Positions 27,198 to 39,155 of a DNA stretch of 64,000 nt are shown here, piece after piece. The position numbers were made by a program, and so were the translations under genes. Every line of letters begins with the position of its first letter. The first letter of the stretch is position 1. The notes under the pieces are model-generated. The model had not been told where the DNA came from. It saw only the letters and a list, made by a program, of their open reading frames with translations, and did no database searches. The stretch covers positions 329,046-393,045 of the forward strand of contig BEXV01000118.1 of assembly GCA_003118195.1 (NCBI GenBank). The letters run 5' to 3'. The stretch is from Hemicentrotus pulcherrimus. Lineage: Eukaryota; Echinodermata; Echinoidea; Camarodonta; Strongylocentrotidae.

Positions 27198-28229
27198 TTA
27201 GATTTGCACTGCCTCCTCCCTGTGACGACCACATACGACTCTTCGAAGTAGTTTTCGAGCTTCTTGGTTGGTTACCAGATAGACCAGCGGTTCGACCCAC
27301 GTCATTGATATAGCGAACTTGTCAATTGCGCTGTGCCATGCTGAATTTTGAAACATGGAGTGACAGATCACATATGGACCATATGCTAAGATAGAGGAAC
27401 CTGTGATGATAATGACAGTGAGCATTCCTTTAGACGGTTCCATCCGTATCATATGGTTCCCTCTTCGTCCGCATTGTAGCCACTTGACAAACTGTAGACC
27501 TCTAGATCTAGTCCCAGCCAGGGAGCCAGGAACATTGACTGGACAATTACCATCGTCATCAACATGATGCTCGATTACATTGGCAATATTTCTGGGACGC
27601 ACTTCAATATTGCAAACGGCTCTTTTCTTTTTCTGTCCAATAAGGAAGAGTTTAATGTATATGAACGTGGTGATTGCGACCGTTAGGCAGGCGGGTGCAA
27701 TCATAAATGCAGCATGTAGTTTTATCACCCACATTTCTTCTTTTACACTCTCCACATGCATGCATTTCTTCCAAAAGTAATTGAAAAATGGCTTGAGGAA
27801 AGGAAGGGGCAAGTATATAGAATTCATCAAGAAGATCAAAGCTAACACACATATAGCAACAATATGGACTCTGGCAAGAGTGACCATCCCGTGATACCGC
27901 AATGGTCTACTAATCAAGAGGTAAAGATTAAGACTGATGGCGCAGTGGCACGCCATGCTGCAGATGACTGCAGTGCGGACTGGAAAGGGAAGCACTCTAC
28001 TCATAATGGCACAGGAACGTTGGTCGTGAAAAGAGAACCAAAGCATGGACCAAAGTCCCCAGACTGTCACAAGAAGTAGATTAATTCCGGCCATAATCTG
28101 GTAGAGGAATCGCATCACATCTTGTATTTCCGTCTGATGATGGATGACAATGAGAACTGTCGTATTTAATCCAATGGCAAGGAGTATGATCGGAACATAG
28201 TAGAATTCCTCAGTATGAATTACCGCCAT
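27198..28229 (-). CDS. Intronless rhodopsin-like (class A) GPCR with degenerate motifs
   Basis: One uninterrupted 343-aa frame encodes seven hydrophobic segments, at about residues 10-30, 37-62, 80-107, 121-142, 169-197, 268-291 and 303-321. Class A landmarks are recognisable. N22 is the TM1 asparagine, C73 and C156 are candidates for the extracellular disulphide, and SRPLRY follows TM3. P179 lies in TM5, P285 in TM6 and P314 in TM7. Several signature motifs are altered: DRY reads NLY (101-103), CWxP in TM6 reads AYGP (282-285), NPxxY in TM7 reads EPLVY (313-317), and the TM2 Asp is N50. The N-terminus is very short, with no signal peptide. The start is the first ATG after an in-frame TAG, with G at -3 and G at +4. 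The stop is TAA at 27198-27200. Sea urchin genomes are known to hold large, fast-evolving, mostly intronless receptor expansions that this fits. The ligand is unknown, and a chemosensory role is inference only. Confidence 0.9.
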   Translation of the reverse strand: MAVIHTEEFYYVPIILLAIGLNTTVLIVIHHQTEIQDVMRFLYQIMAGINLLLVTVWGLWSMLWFSFHDQRSCAIMSRVLPFPVRTAVICSMACHCAISLNLYLLISRPLRYHGMVTLARVHIVAICVLALIFLMNSIYLPLPFLKPFFNYFWKKCMHVESVKEEMWVIKLHAAFMIAPACLTVAITTFIYIKLFLIGQKKKRAVCNIEVRPRNIANVIEHHVDDDGNCPVNVPGSLAGTRSRGLQFVKWLQCGRRGNHMIRMEPSKGMLTVIIITGSSILAYGPYVICHSMFQNSAWHSAIDKFAISMTWVEPLVYLVTNQEARKLLRRVVCGRHREEAVQI

Positions 28230-31200
28230 TTCTTTTGATATCTCCTCAAAGGTCGATATGTTCTACAACTGAATGAGTCTTTTCCTAGTTCTCGTACAGA
28301 GGTAAAGTTCTGGGGTAATGGTGAGCTGAGACGTTAAATATAAATACAGACGAATTGATTGTGATGACTTACTTAACCTCAGCAAATACACAGCTAATTA
28401 CGTATCTGTGACTGACATGTAGAAATGTAACTTTCATCAAATACATAATTACTGGAACCAATAAACGTCTTCGATTACCTATACATCTACCCATTAAGGT
28501 AGGAGGCAATCACAAACCCTTCACTTGAAGCATATCAATGTGACACGTTGAAGACTCAAGACCGCTGTGTAAAAAAAGTTTGATTATATGTGCAAGCTCT
28601 TGTCAAATTATGACATTATATTTTGACTGATGGATTTAATTGCTCCTTTTTATTAAGAGCCATGAGAACGATCGATCAATACAAGTTATGCTAGTCTCAA
28701 TGAAATATATTACAACTGAAAGGTAATAGGGAGTGATATAGTTTGGGCTAAACAACGGGCTGGCCAAGATATTACAGTGATATTGCACTAAAATTTGCAT
28801 TTTAATTTCACAAGAATTATGAAATATTTCAGTAAAAACCTTTATACAAAACACCGATTGCAGTTCTATTATTAATTAGGGAGACAGTGGTTTATGGAGG
28901 GCAACACATGTGATCTGTTTTTACACAGTCAAGTCAAGTTCAAGTTCTGTATCAGTGAAAACCGTTTGAACTACCAGCTACAGTTCTAATGAAATCCTGT
29001 TTACATTCACCAGTCATGCTGATCCATATCATAATTATGTAAAGGCCATTGATGATCGTTTTGCACCAATTGGCATTTTCAAACTTTGGGTACTCTGGAA
29101 CCAATGCCAAGGAGTTCTATATATACAAAAGCAACATGGCTAATGCAGGACTAATGCCGATAACGACACATACACACAAAAAAAAACCCCCAAAAAACCA
29201 CACATATACTGTCCTCTTTGACTAGGGAATAGATATCTTCAATGACCTCAGGAGATAAGAATGATAAACATGCTATTTAAAACGCATTCTTACTTAAATC
29301 AATGTCACCAAGATTTTTTTTTCAACTGGAACCAAGTAAACATGTATTTACTGAAAATTTATTAACGCCAGCACCTTTTCATCAAATTTTGGATTAATAT
29401 TTCAATTTTCAATAAAGAGTTTAACAAAGTGCTTCTTTCTTTCATTGCTGTGTCATGCGACCTACTTTGGTTAAAGGTAATCTTGAGTTCTGGTAAATGG
29501 TGGAAATAGGATTCCCACAAAATATTCTCCAAATGCTGAAAAGTACATATAAATATTATATACCAAAGCGATATGACAGAAAATGTGAAACTGCAAAGTT
29601 ATTAGGAAAACAAACATGGAACTTAAAAATTGGTCGGGACGACTTTACACGAGTTGAAATCATTATCTAGTCCCGCATGTTCATATCTGTTTTCTTTTCA
29701 ATTTGCCAGTCCAAAAAACCCAACTTAATCAGAATCATCATCTAATAAATAATCATCCATTTAGAATGGTTTTTATTAAAAAAATACTTCTGAAATGAAG
29801 TTTCCCTACCAGAACTCATGATTCCCTTTAACATATTAACGGCGTTCCGTTAAGAGATTGAACCAGCTTGTATTGCGTCAGGTCTACATGACAGCTTGCA
29901 TGGAATCAAGTTTGCAAATATACTCATCACTTCAGAGGGAAATTGCATGTTCATAAATGTCAGATCCTTGCTTGATATATTTATTAGAATGTTGAGTCAT
30001 TGTCATTCGTTCTGCTTATGATGTTTGATTAGAAATGCTATATGTTACATTTCATGTTTTACTGCTATGTGCAATAAATACCATACCTACAATGTGGCAT
30101 TAAAAACACGTTAAAAGTTTTAAATATACACTGACCCCTTGTAAAATAATTATGTTGCATTCTATTTTGGCAGACATGCAGATGCCATTTACTTCATAAT
30201 TTTTCCTGACATGACATATGATTACATTATAGCCTTAACCATTGACGAAACAAGATCCAGAGGCGATTGCTCCACGGTCATTTATCTTTCATTCAATCAG
30301 TTCTTAAATTCAACCCAGGACCAGACACTATACATAATATAGATAACACCCAAATTAGCCTCAAACCTAACCCTACATCCAAGTTGCAATCATACCATTA
30401 ACCCTGTATTTTATTGACGAAAAGTAGAAATATTACCAGGTCGTGGAGCATAATTGATATGTCGGAGCACAAGCCTTGAGCTGTGTCAAAACGTGATATA
30501 TCATTCGTGGTTGCAATGGTAATCGGTTAGTACACAGAGGTGTCATTAATACAGGTATTTACAGTGGTAACATGAGACTTGAATTTGTGGGTATTAATCA
30601 CAACAGGTGTGTTCAAGGAACACGCCTGGGAGAGACAATGACAATGTGAAGCAGTATAATGAACCACATCTTGTGGCAAACCTCACCCGTATCATCATTA
30701 TAATTAAATGTCTTTGGGTGTGATTGTTAAACGATTATCAAATCAATATTGTTTTTAAGGATTAACCAACACTTCCCTCCGGAATAAGTATAATTGTCTT
30801 GATGGTCTTGCCTCATATTTCTAATATAATTCACGTTTTTTTTTTGTCGTTTTCAATGAAATATTAGCCAAATATAAAAGTGAACTAATTTCTATTTGCT
30901 CCTTAAACTGAACATTTCACATGTTCGATTTAATATATCATTCTACCAAACATTTAAGTTTTTTGATCCACTCTAATTTTCAAAGTGATCGAGCTATTCA
31001 CATTATTCATATCAATTTTCGCAACCATTCCTCTGTTGATTTTGTAATCAGCCATCTTGTACGTGTGTTCGTTTTTCTTTTCTTCCTTACATATCCCGCT
31101 TACGTCACTTGGGATGATTAAATTAATTTTTCTGTAAGTTTTCAATAGATGAAATTTTGCCCTGTCACTTCAGCTTTGACAACCAGCTACAAATACAGTA

Positions 31201-33300
31201 TCAATAAACACTCTAGATACGCATTTCACATTACCCAGCAACAACTTCTCTGCCCGGTTGTTTAGGAGTCAAGCTTTCCTCAGGCAACCAAAGTCACCTG
31301 AAAAACAGATGCCCGATGTTGTTCTTGTTGTTGTTGTTGTTGTTGGGCGTCTTATTTATTAATCCACCAAGAACTGCATATGGAATCATATCCACTGAAG
31401 ACCTCTTTCTACACATTTAAAGTAATTAATTGAGTTCGACAAATACATTGATGCTAAGGTGGCAATGCAGTTTCCAAACAGGTTAACCCAGTCATAATTT
31501 TCAAAAGTAATAGAAAAGTAGAAATATAGGATTTCCCAATTCATTTAATATGCAATATATTCAACATGCAAATATAAATCAAACATGCTGTAAAATAGAT
31601 GTAGTAAGAATGATCGTACCTTTTGTCTCAAAGATGTTTGTATCATTTTCTGAGAGCCAAAAGGGTGTTTAAGTAAACATTATGGGTGTTATGCCCTTCT
31701 GGCTCTGAGCAGACATTCATGGAGACAACGGGAATCATTATTCTGGCTGAACATATATTATTAAGCCTTATAATTATAAGCAATAAGAAATACAAGAGGG
31801 GAATACAATATTGTGGTTATAAATCTGATAAACCGTGTTCAAACAAGTATAAACTCAGATTTATAATATGTTATGAATATATAAAGGAGGAAAAGTTTCT
31901 ACTTTCAGATCTGATTTACAATATCTAATAAAGCAAATAAACTGTAAGCCTACCAACGAACCGGAACAGGATATAAAAATAGAATATTATGTATTGATCC
32001 TGATGCACCACAAACTTATTGATAATGAAAAGAAATGAATGATATAAAACATCTTGTGAATAATGATTCTTATTGTGACATACGGTTCTTGGATAAAAGT
32101 AGTCTTAGAAAATCAATAAGGAGGGTTATAACAGAAAGGAGATGAAAAAAATACTAAGATTATGGCATAAAGTATTCAAACATTCGAACCAAGCTTTTCA
32201 TTTCTTAAGAGTATTTGAAGAGCTATAACCCATTATAATTCGGTAATAGCTCACACCATCCCTGCTGCAACGGAGAGAAGGGTACAGTATAGACTGCATC
32301 GGAATAAACTGAATATATTGTGGTTAAATAACACTGAGAAGGATTGGATAAAATGCCCAGAGACAAGCAGAAAGAATTTTTATATTCTGTTAAACTTTGT
32401 GAAGACAGCAGAATCAAGTTAAAAGACGAAAAAGACTTCGCCCAACACCCTCTCCCCCTCACCTAATTGTGGGGTTAGACGGAACAATATTTCATTAAAG
32501 TTTTTTGTTTTGTTAAGGATAGACGGAAAATTGCCCCATCTAATCGATATAATTTTGAAACAGACACTGGAGGGAAACATCATTGTCACGAGTTGTAGTT
32601 GTTTTTTGGGACGGGGACGGACTGAAGAAGTTAATTAAGGAAACGGTTTCGGCAGAGGGCTTGTGACCTCGATCAAATTAACGTAGTTCACGACCACATG
32701 TTTGACATCTCAACTTGACATTTCTCCCTGTATGCAGTAAAGAATTTATAGTTACACAAGGTGAATCGACCTTTCATGCAACAGTTTAAGCATAAGTGGA
32801 CATTTTTAGTGAGAAGCGAGTACAATAAATAAAGGTTCAATGTTTTACACCAACCGGTAAAATATCATACGGATATAACATGGATTTTGTGTACTTCTGT
32901 CATATCGCACATGGGGTATTTCATATCATATTAAGTAGGGCGTGTTCTTTCTCTTTTTCATTCGTTTGTGTTTGTTCTAGTTATGTCTGTCTCTTCCTGA
33001 ATTTTACTCTTTCTCTCTTTCTTTCTTCAGCTCCTTTTCGGGGACATAATTATGTGCACATGGGAGGGCATTATTCCTAAATATCATATATGTCGTTCTC
33101 TTGTTATTTTTTTCTCGCCTCTACCCCCTGTACTCTCTTCTACACAAGGACAGATACACAAATTGTGTACAGGGGTGTAAAGGGGTAGGGGGGGGGGGCG
33201 TGCGCTGTGTTATTTGCCCAGTCCTGTATTTTGTTTCCCCTTATCTCTCTCTCACTACCTATCTATGTCTGTCTTTATCCCTGTCCAACTTTCTCTAATA
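28230..33300. other. Non-coding stretch
   Basis: AT-rich DNA upstream of the receptor with no supported exon. It includes a (TTG)n microsatellite at about 31318-31346. Positions 30310-30395 share words (GGACCAGACACT, CCTAACC) with about 48105-48185, suggesting two old copies of one interspersed repeat. Confidence 0.5.
31318..31346. repeat. (TTG)n microsatellite
   Basis: A run of TTG/GTT triplets with one C interruption. Confidence 0.95.
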
Positions 33301-33345
33301 CACGCACATACACACACAAACACCCCACGCACACGCATACACACC

Positions 33346-33380
<35 letters not shown>

Positions 33381-33410
33381 TTCTCTCTTTCTCTGTCTTT
33401 CGCTTTCATT
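33301..33410. repeat. (CA)n microsatellite and flanking CT-rich tract
   Basis: CA-rich sequence becomes a pure CA run at about 33351-33377 and is followed by CTCTTTCTCT-type pyrimidine repeats. Overlapping open frames on both strands here are by-products of the repeat. Confidence 0.95.
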
Positions 33411-33547
33411 TTCTGTCTTCACCTTGTGTACAGGTACGCATGTGTGCATTGGAGATAACTACCTGTCATCGCAGGGTATCCAAACCTTGGTACCTTGTTA
33501 GCCGTTCTCCGATGCATGGCCACATGTGTTCAACAGGACGTGACATC

Positions 33548-33600
33548 AGGGGGGTGTTTCACAAAGATCATAAGTCGAACTTTACTCTAAGTGTGACTTA
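33548..33600 (+). mobile_element. Possible MITE terminus (GTTTCACAAAG type)
   Basis: GGGGGGTGTTTCACAAAG is followed by a stretch with alternating AAGT/ACTT words. This resembles the end of MITE families common in marine invertebrates. The rest of the element would run into the gap at 33675, so the partner terminus is not visible. Confidence 0.35.
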
Positions 33601-33674
33601 AAAATCATGGAGAGCCATTTGTAGCCTTAAATGTAAATATATTAAAAAGTGAAAAAACAAGTATTTTAGACTTT

Positions 33675-33729
33675 NNNNNNNNNNNNNNNNNNNNNNNNNN
33701 NNNNNNNNNNNNNNNNNNNNNNNNNNNNN
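33675..33729. other. Assembly gap (55 N)
   Basis: Unresolved bases followed directly by a ten-base G-run. Confidence 0.99.
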
Positions 33730-36155
33730 GGGGGGGGGGACTTTTGCTTCGGAGGGTTGCATTGGGGGTTCTTACATTAATTTCCTTCATTTTTTTCGCC
33801 TAAAGTAATGTAGAATTAAGAATAATTTAGGGGGCTTAATGAATGTGGGTGTGCTTAAGTCCCAAAGGGCCCCCCCCCTTCTCCGTGATACATGTGACCT
33901 CTTTCGTTGTCCATAATCTATGATCTCGAATCTGCTGACAGTATAGTCTCGGACTCCTTTTCATTCGAAATACTTGAAATTCATATTAATCAACGGTATG
34001 ACGTGCTTGACAATTACTAAAATGAACACAGCAAGACTTTCAAAAAGGGGGGTTAAACCCGAAAAGCGGAGTTTGAGTTCCATAAAACGTGTTCGTGTTC
34101 ATTATGGCGTACAAAACCCCAAAGTACTACAAAAGAAGTATGGGTACGTAATATCAACGTCTACTGTTATCGCCGTTGATATGCTTTCTACCTTTGTAAT
34201 TACCTATGACATGCAATGATATCCGCTGACTTTATTGACATGAATCTATTGAGACATGAAATTGAAAAATAATTTGAAAATGACAAGGTTCAATATGAAT
34301 ACAAATGAAAATGTTTTATGGTAATTGACATACATTTGAAAATAAGCCGGAGAATCAAATTGAATTTATTCGAAAAAGAACATGAACATAGAACTTGAGA
34401 AAAAGATGACAAAATTGAAATTTTATTTCAATTAAATGAAGGAGTGAATCCGCCCCCCCCCCACCCTTAAAAAATGATGCCACTGAATCTGAAACCTAGA
34501 CTAAGATTGAAAAGTGAACATTTGGACTGTCCCAAAATAAAATTGTATTTACAAATTGTGCCTCTGTACGAAGGGCCATACACCACAGCAATGACATTGG
34601 TGCAGTATTCACCCAAACATTCATCCCAATTACAAGCCTAATGCAATCACAAGTAACTAAAAGGATTAAGCACAAGCACGAAACACACGCTCATAATCAC
34701 GCGCACCCACACCATACACCACACCCGTTATTTCACACTGTTGCAAGTCCCTTGCACCTGCTGACCGAGACCCTTCCCCGGTACACTACAGCATAACAGG
34801 ATCTAAAACATTCGTCATTACTGATTCATCCACCGTAGTAGATTAGATAAAGTTTCTTTTTGGCAGTCTAATGATGTCATTTTCAACTTTTTTGTGGTGG
34901 AGATAACGAACATATTTCGATTTATTTCTAATAATATCTGGATCACTTCATTAATCTTGCGTGTGGTCCGATGGATTATCTTGTAGATTCTCTCACAAAA
35001 AGTCATATTAAACAGACAAAACATTTAGTTGGTGAGATCTTGTAAGATACTTTATGCAAAAGGAGCCTTGTTTGTTTCAGATCTATCAGTGGCAAGCCCA
35101 ATTTTTGCAGTTCTGAATATTAGCCAAATATTAGGCCAGTTATTAGTCTTCATTTAAAACCGGTTTACACGTAACGGGGGGAATTGTACACTCAAAATCA
35201 ATATAATCTCACAAGAGTCATTTTAAATTTTGAGTATCAGAAGTGATGATTTAATCCTGCATCATTTATGGTTACTATAAGAGTCAACTGAGTGCCAAAA
35301 TGGCGGGTGTCCAAAGACCAGCTCATTGATACAATTTGGCGTTCAGTGCGGAAGCCTGAAAAAAATACTAACTGCTCTGGCGCACTACTGTTATGGAAAG
35401 TAAACTATTGATATAATTATGGACGTAAACGAATTATTAGTAATCATTGATAAAAAAAAAAATAATCGCTTGATGAATTTCCTCCTAAACCTACACTTTC
35501 TAGATAATCCCAGGTTTTTTCAATTATTATTATCATCTATATAATTTTGATGTTATTTTTCTCATTGATTTTGCACATTTTGTAATTATGTTCTCACTAA
35601 CGCAATGAAGCGATTAAGATTTTAAAATTATTTCAATGAAAACGGTACATTCTTCTTCAGCTACTGTCAGCTTAAAGTCATGCTATGTTCAAAATACTAC
35701 ACAATACATGATGACGTATAGGACAAGAAATTACCAAATATATTGGGCTTGAATTCTTACAATTAAAGGGAATGTACATGTAAATATAGTGTGACAGAAC
35801 CTGAACTCTTATGTGAGATGTCATGGTCTCCGAAAAAGGGTCCAAAAACAGTATCCGCCTTACAGTTAATCGGGGAACTCGATCTGGCCGAGTCCACACT
35901 CATTTCATTGAAGACAAGCATTGACACTAGCTCTCAATACTTTGCAGACAAGCAGACGGTATATTTCATTTGGCATATATTTGCCAGACCTGGATAAATT
36001 ATATGAACGTCAAACTTACGTGTGTAAGCTTGTTATTATCGTAGCAAACATACCGCTTTCGGACCATATCGGATATTCAGTTATGTGTCCACTGATTAAA
36101 TTCTACACCCCGCCACGTCTCCTAATGGGGTCTAAGACGGCTGCGTCTTACGACA
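33730..36155. other. Non-coding stretch
   Basis: No exon is supported. About 34230-34440 is A-rich with repeated GAAATTGAAA and GAAAATGA words. A C-run lies at about 34453-34461. Confidence 0.5.
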
Positions 36156-36405
36156 GTATAATGAAAATAATAATACATTTTTTATTTTGTTTACCCGGTG
36201 AAGCCCCATCGGCTTCAATGCTGTTCTTCCTGAGGGCCCTGCAATTATTACCCCATGCGATTACCAGGTCCCTATTTACAGCAGGGTAGAGAGTGGCAAA
36301 TATGGATTGAGGCCTTGCCAAATGACATTAGTGTCGGGTATAAGATTCGAACCCGTTTCCCTTGGATTAAGAGTCGAGCGAATGAACCAATATACCTCGG
36401 CACTA
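36156..36405 (-). mobile_element. tRNA-derived SINE (minus strand), second family
   Basis: On the minus strand the head has an A box, TGGTTCATTCGC (about 36378-36389), and a B box, GGTTCGAATCT (36343-36353). The anticodon-loop region ACTCTTAATC recalls tRNA-Lys. The body contains GGGACCTGGTAATCGCATGG, CAGGAAGAACAGCATTG and GATGGGGCTTCACCGGGTAA, and ends in an AATAAAAAATGTATTATTATT-like tail near 36160-36178. It differs in head and body from the SINE at 15447-15704. It is not a functional tRNA gene. Open frames at 35921-36289 on the plus strand are shadows of it. Confidence 0.8.
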
Positions 36406-38045
36406 GGCCTCTACAAGAGTGACAACATTATCACAGAGGAACCCCCAGGCAATTTCTAATGGGTGTTCAGTCCATTTTTTTTTCTGAATTACATGTAATT
36501 ACATCATTTGCAAATCCATTTTGATGCATACATGTGTCATGTGTTGAATCGGGTGCAAATCACTAGGTGCATATTAACGAGTATTTCATAGTGGAGTATA
36601 TTTGAATTGAATGCGTTTAGCATGTTTCTACGTAGGCTGATATTTTCACTCCATCCTTTTTGCCAAAATGGCTGAGTGCGTATCAAAATATTACTTATGC
36701 TTTAGCTCTACAAATCCTGAAAACAACTGAAGTGCCGAAATGTCAAATACTTCCGAATTTATCATGGATATGTGGTCTCGAGATCATTTGCATACACATG
36801 AGTTATACAACGTATGAAATCAATCCTACATGAGATTAAGCACATCATAGGCTGTAGATATTATTATCAAATACTGGTTTGATCTGGCTTTCGCTACTCT
36901 TTTTTTCTCTTCTATGAAATTGGAGAACCGTTTAAACATAATTATGATCCAAAGGAAACGAGGTAGTGGAAGGGAAAGAAAACGTGAATTCCCTATTACG
37001 TTACCACTGCGATAAAAATAGACCATGTTTATCAACTTGACACCTCTTTGGCACATTCATATGACAGTTCAAGAATGAAAAAATTTTCTCTCAGCGTGAA
37101 CTTTGCCATTATCTGCTGGCTCAGGAACGGTCCCAGAAGATGGACCTAGACTGATTACTGTTGTCATGAGGTTAACGTAATGGTAACCCCCCAATACTGA
37201 GCCGGTTGCTACCCATGACTCGTATCCGGATCCTTGGTTTGATAACCAGACGGCTTCCCGCTCACTTTTGCCCACTTTCTTTCTCTATTTCTTCGATTGG
37301 CAAACCTCAACAGTGGGTGTGCCAATTCCTTCTTGTGATGCATTAAATGAATTGGGTTTGTGGTCACGTTGGGAATAACAAACTTCGTTTCTATTATTAG
37401 CACACTTCTGTGAATAAATAACAGAGTTTGCCCCTTAAAGGTACTATGTCTCATTTGCAGGCCAAAAAAAATGAAAAGGTTAAATTCCAACAGCATTTGA
37501 AAGACAATACTAATTTAGAAATTCCCTAAAAACAAGGGGGCTTGAAAAATGTCTTTAAGTGGGAAAATAACAAATATTAGTTGTCGCATCGACATAGGAG
37601 CTATATAACCAATAAGTAATGCTCAGATTTCTCACACTATTGTGCCGAATCATAGTACATTTTATGCTGCGCAAAGATTCAATCAGGATAATTTGGGCCA
37701 TTACAAGAAGTGGGTTATTAATACAGACAAATGCTCATGTACCCTTTACAGCTCATTTTATGAATGTTATTATCAAAGATGAAAAGAAAAAGCCAGTCAG
37801 TCACTCAATAGTGTTTGACAGTGAAGTCTAGCAAGTAAACGGGTTTCCTTGCATAGTTTGAATATTAGGACACTGCTAACATTTAGATTTCACAGAAAGG
37901 ACATACATGACATATTCATAATTTCTGCTAAGTTCTACAGAATTTGATCTTATTATCTTTAAAAGGTGAAGGGCGATAATGGGAATTCTTTAGTGATGGC
38001 ATAAAATCGGGTCTGTATTCTCTCTCGCCATGCGCTCTCCCTCTC
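36406..38045. other. Non-coding stretch
   Basis: No exon, RNA gene or clear repeat is recognised. The minus-strand frames at 36826-37496 have no domain content. Confidence 0.5.
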
Positions 38046-38429
38046 TTAAAGGTAAAGACTAGTTCTGGTCATGCGATTGCATTGTGAAAGAAGCGTTGTG
38101 GAATCGATCAGAAAAGGTTGATCACCTAGAATATAAGTATTGGTACGTACTGCAAGGTTCTGGAATCATCAAAATGATAAGAACTTTGGCCCAGTCTTGG
38201 TAAAGTTACAAGCACTATACACATAAAGATGTACCTGGGACTACGCGATATATCATTATATCTATCCGGACTGGAGAGACATAATAATTTATCAAATATA
38301 TCAATTAGTAGGCGGTTTCCCGGCAAAATTTGTATCATCACGTATTACTAAAAACATTTTTTTTTCTTCACATGATTGGTAATAAGAGGTACTATTTCAT
38401 TTTTTGAGAGGGGGCGTTTCCAAAATTGG
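38046..38429 (+). mobile_element. TTAA-flanked MITE, copy A
   Basis: The segment begins TTAAAGGTAAAGACTAGT. It matches the reverse complement of 62553-62927 over nearly its full length, sharing for example TGGTCATGCGATTGCATTGT, TTGTGGAATCGATCAGAAAA and TAGTAGGCGGTTTCCC. I judge identity at roughly 80 percent by eye. The left terminus is intact. The right terminal repeat is diverged or lost after GGCGTTTCC. There is no coding content. Confidence 0.85.
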
Positions 38430-38944
38430 TCAATAACTACATCTACTGTAGGCGAAACATGAGATTGGGGGCATGTTGCGTCAACAACATTTTTACAACA
38501 ACAAGAGGAGCTAAAAATGGCGCAAGGCTATAACTAAGGCATTAAAACTTTGGTCTGCTGTCTTGTCGGTACGATCGCCATTCTCCTCCTTTGGGAGTTT
38601 AGCACTAGGTTACAGGAGACAACAAGATGACTTGACAGGATTACCTCAAGAAGAGGGTGACCTTTTCACCGAATAACATGGAGGGGGCGGCATGCGATGT
38701 AGCATATATTTTCCTTAAACCTCCCATTGCAAGCATAGTTCAAACAGGGCTATATCATGTATAGCAAGTATTTGTTTGTTGGTAGGTTTAATTATTGTTG
38801 TTTTTTAAGGATGGAAATGCTATCAAATTTTCTGGTACATTTTTGGATAAACGTGAAAGAGAGCGTAGAATAATTTTTGTTTGGGGGGGGGGGGCACATA
38901 TTGTTTTTACAGTTAATGTGCGCAAAGTTAGGTTTTAAAGGGAT

Positions 38945-39155
38945 AACGGGACAGTTTCTGTTTTAGCTCAATGAAATGTAGTACTCAGCACCGAGAAGTC
39001 AGCTCTGGACCTCTAGGAAGAACAGAGCGATTTTAATAATGGCTCTGAATAGAGCTTTCCAGCCGTTTTTTAATTCTTGATTTGTATTTTTGTAAATTGT
39101 ATTCTTGTATGCACTGGATTTTTACACGGAAAATAAAACCAACCAACCAACCAGC
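38945..39155 (+). mobile_element. Retroelement 3' end with (AACC)n tail
   Basis: The segment includes GACCTCTAGGAAGAACAGAG and TGAATAGAGCTTTCCAGCC and ends GGAAAATAAAACC followed by four CCAA units (about 39133-39152). An A-rich AATAAA-like end followed by a 4-bp tandem tail is typical of non-LTR elements or SINEs that use a LINE tail. The left boundary is uncertain. Confidence 0.5.

Noticed and set aside
33207..33501. His/Thr-rich frames over the CA repeat
   Set aside because: Microsatellite translation, open in several frames at once.
36343..36405. tRNA-Lys-like gene on the minus strand
   Set aside because: Same reason: tRNA-like head of a SINE with body and tail.
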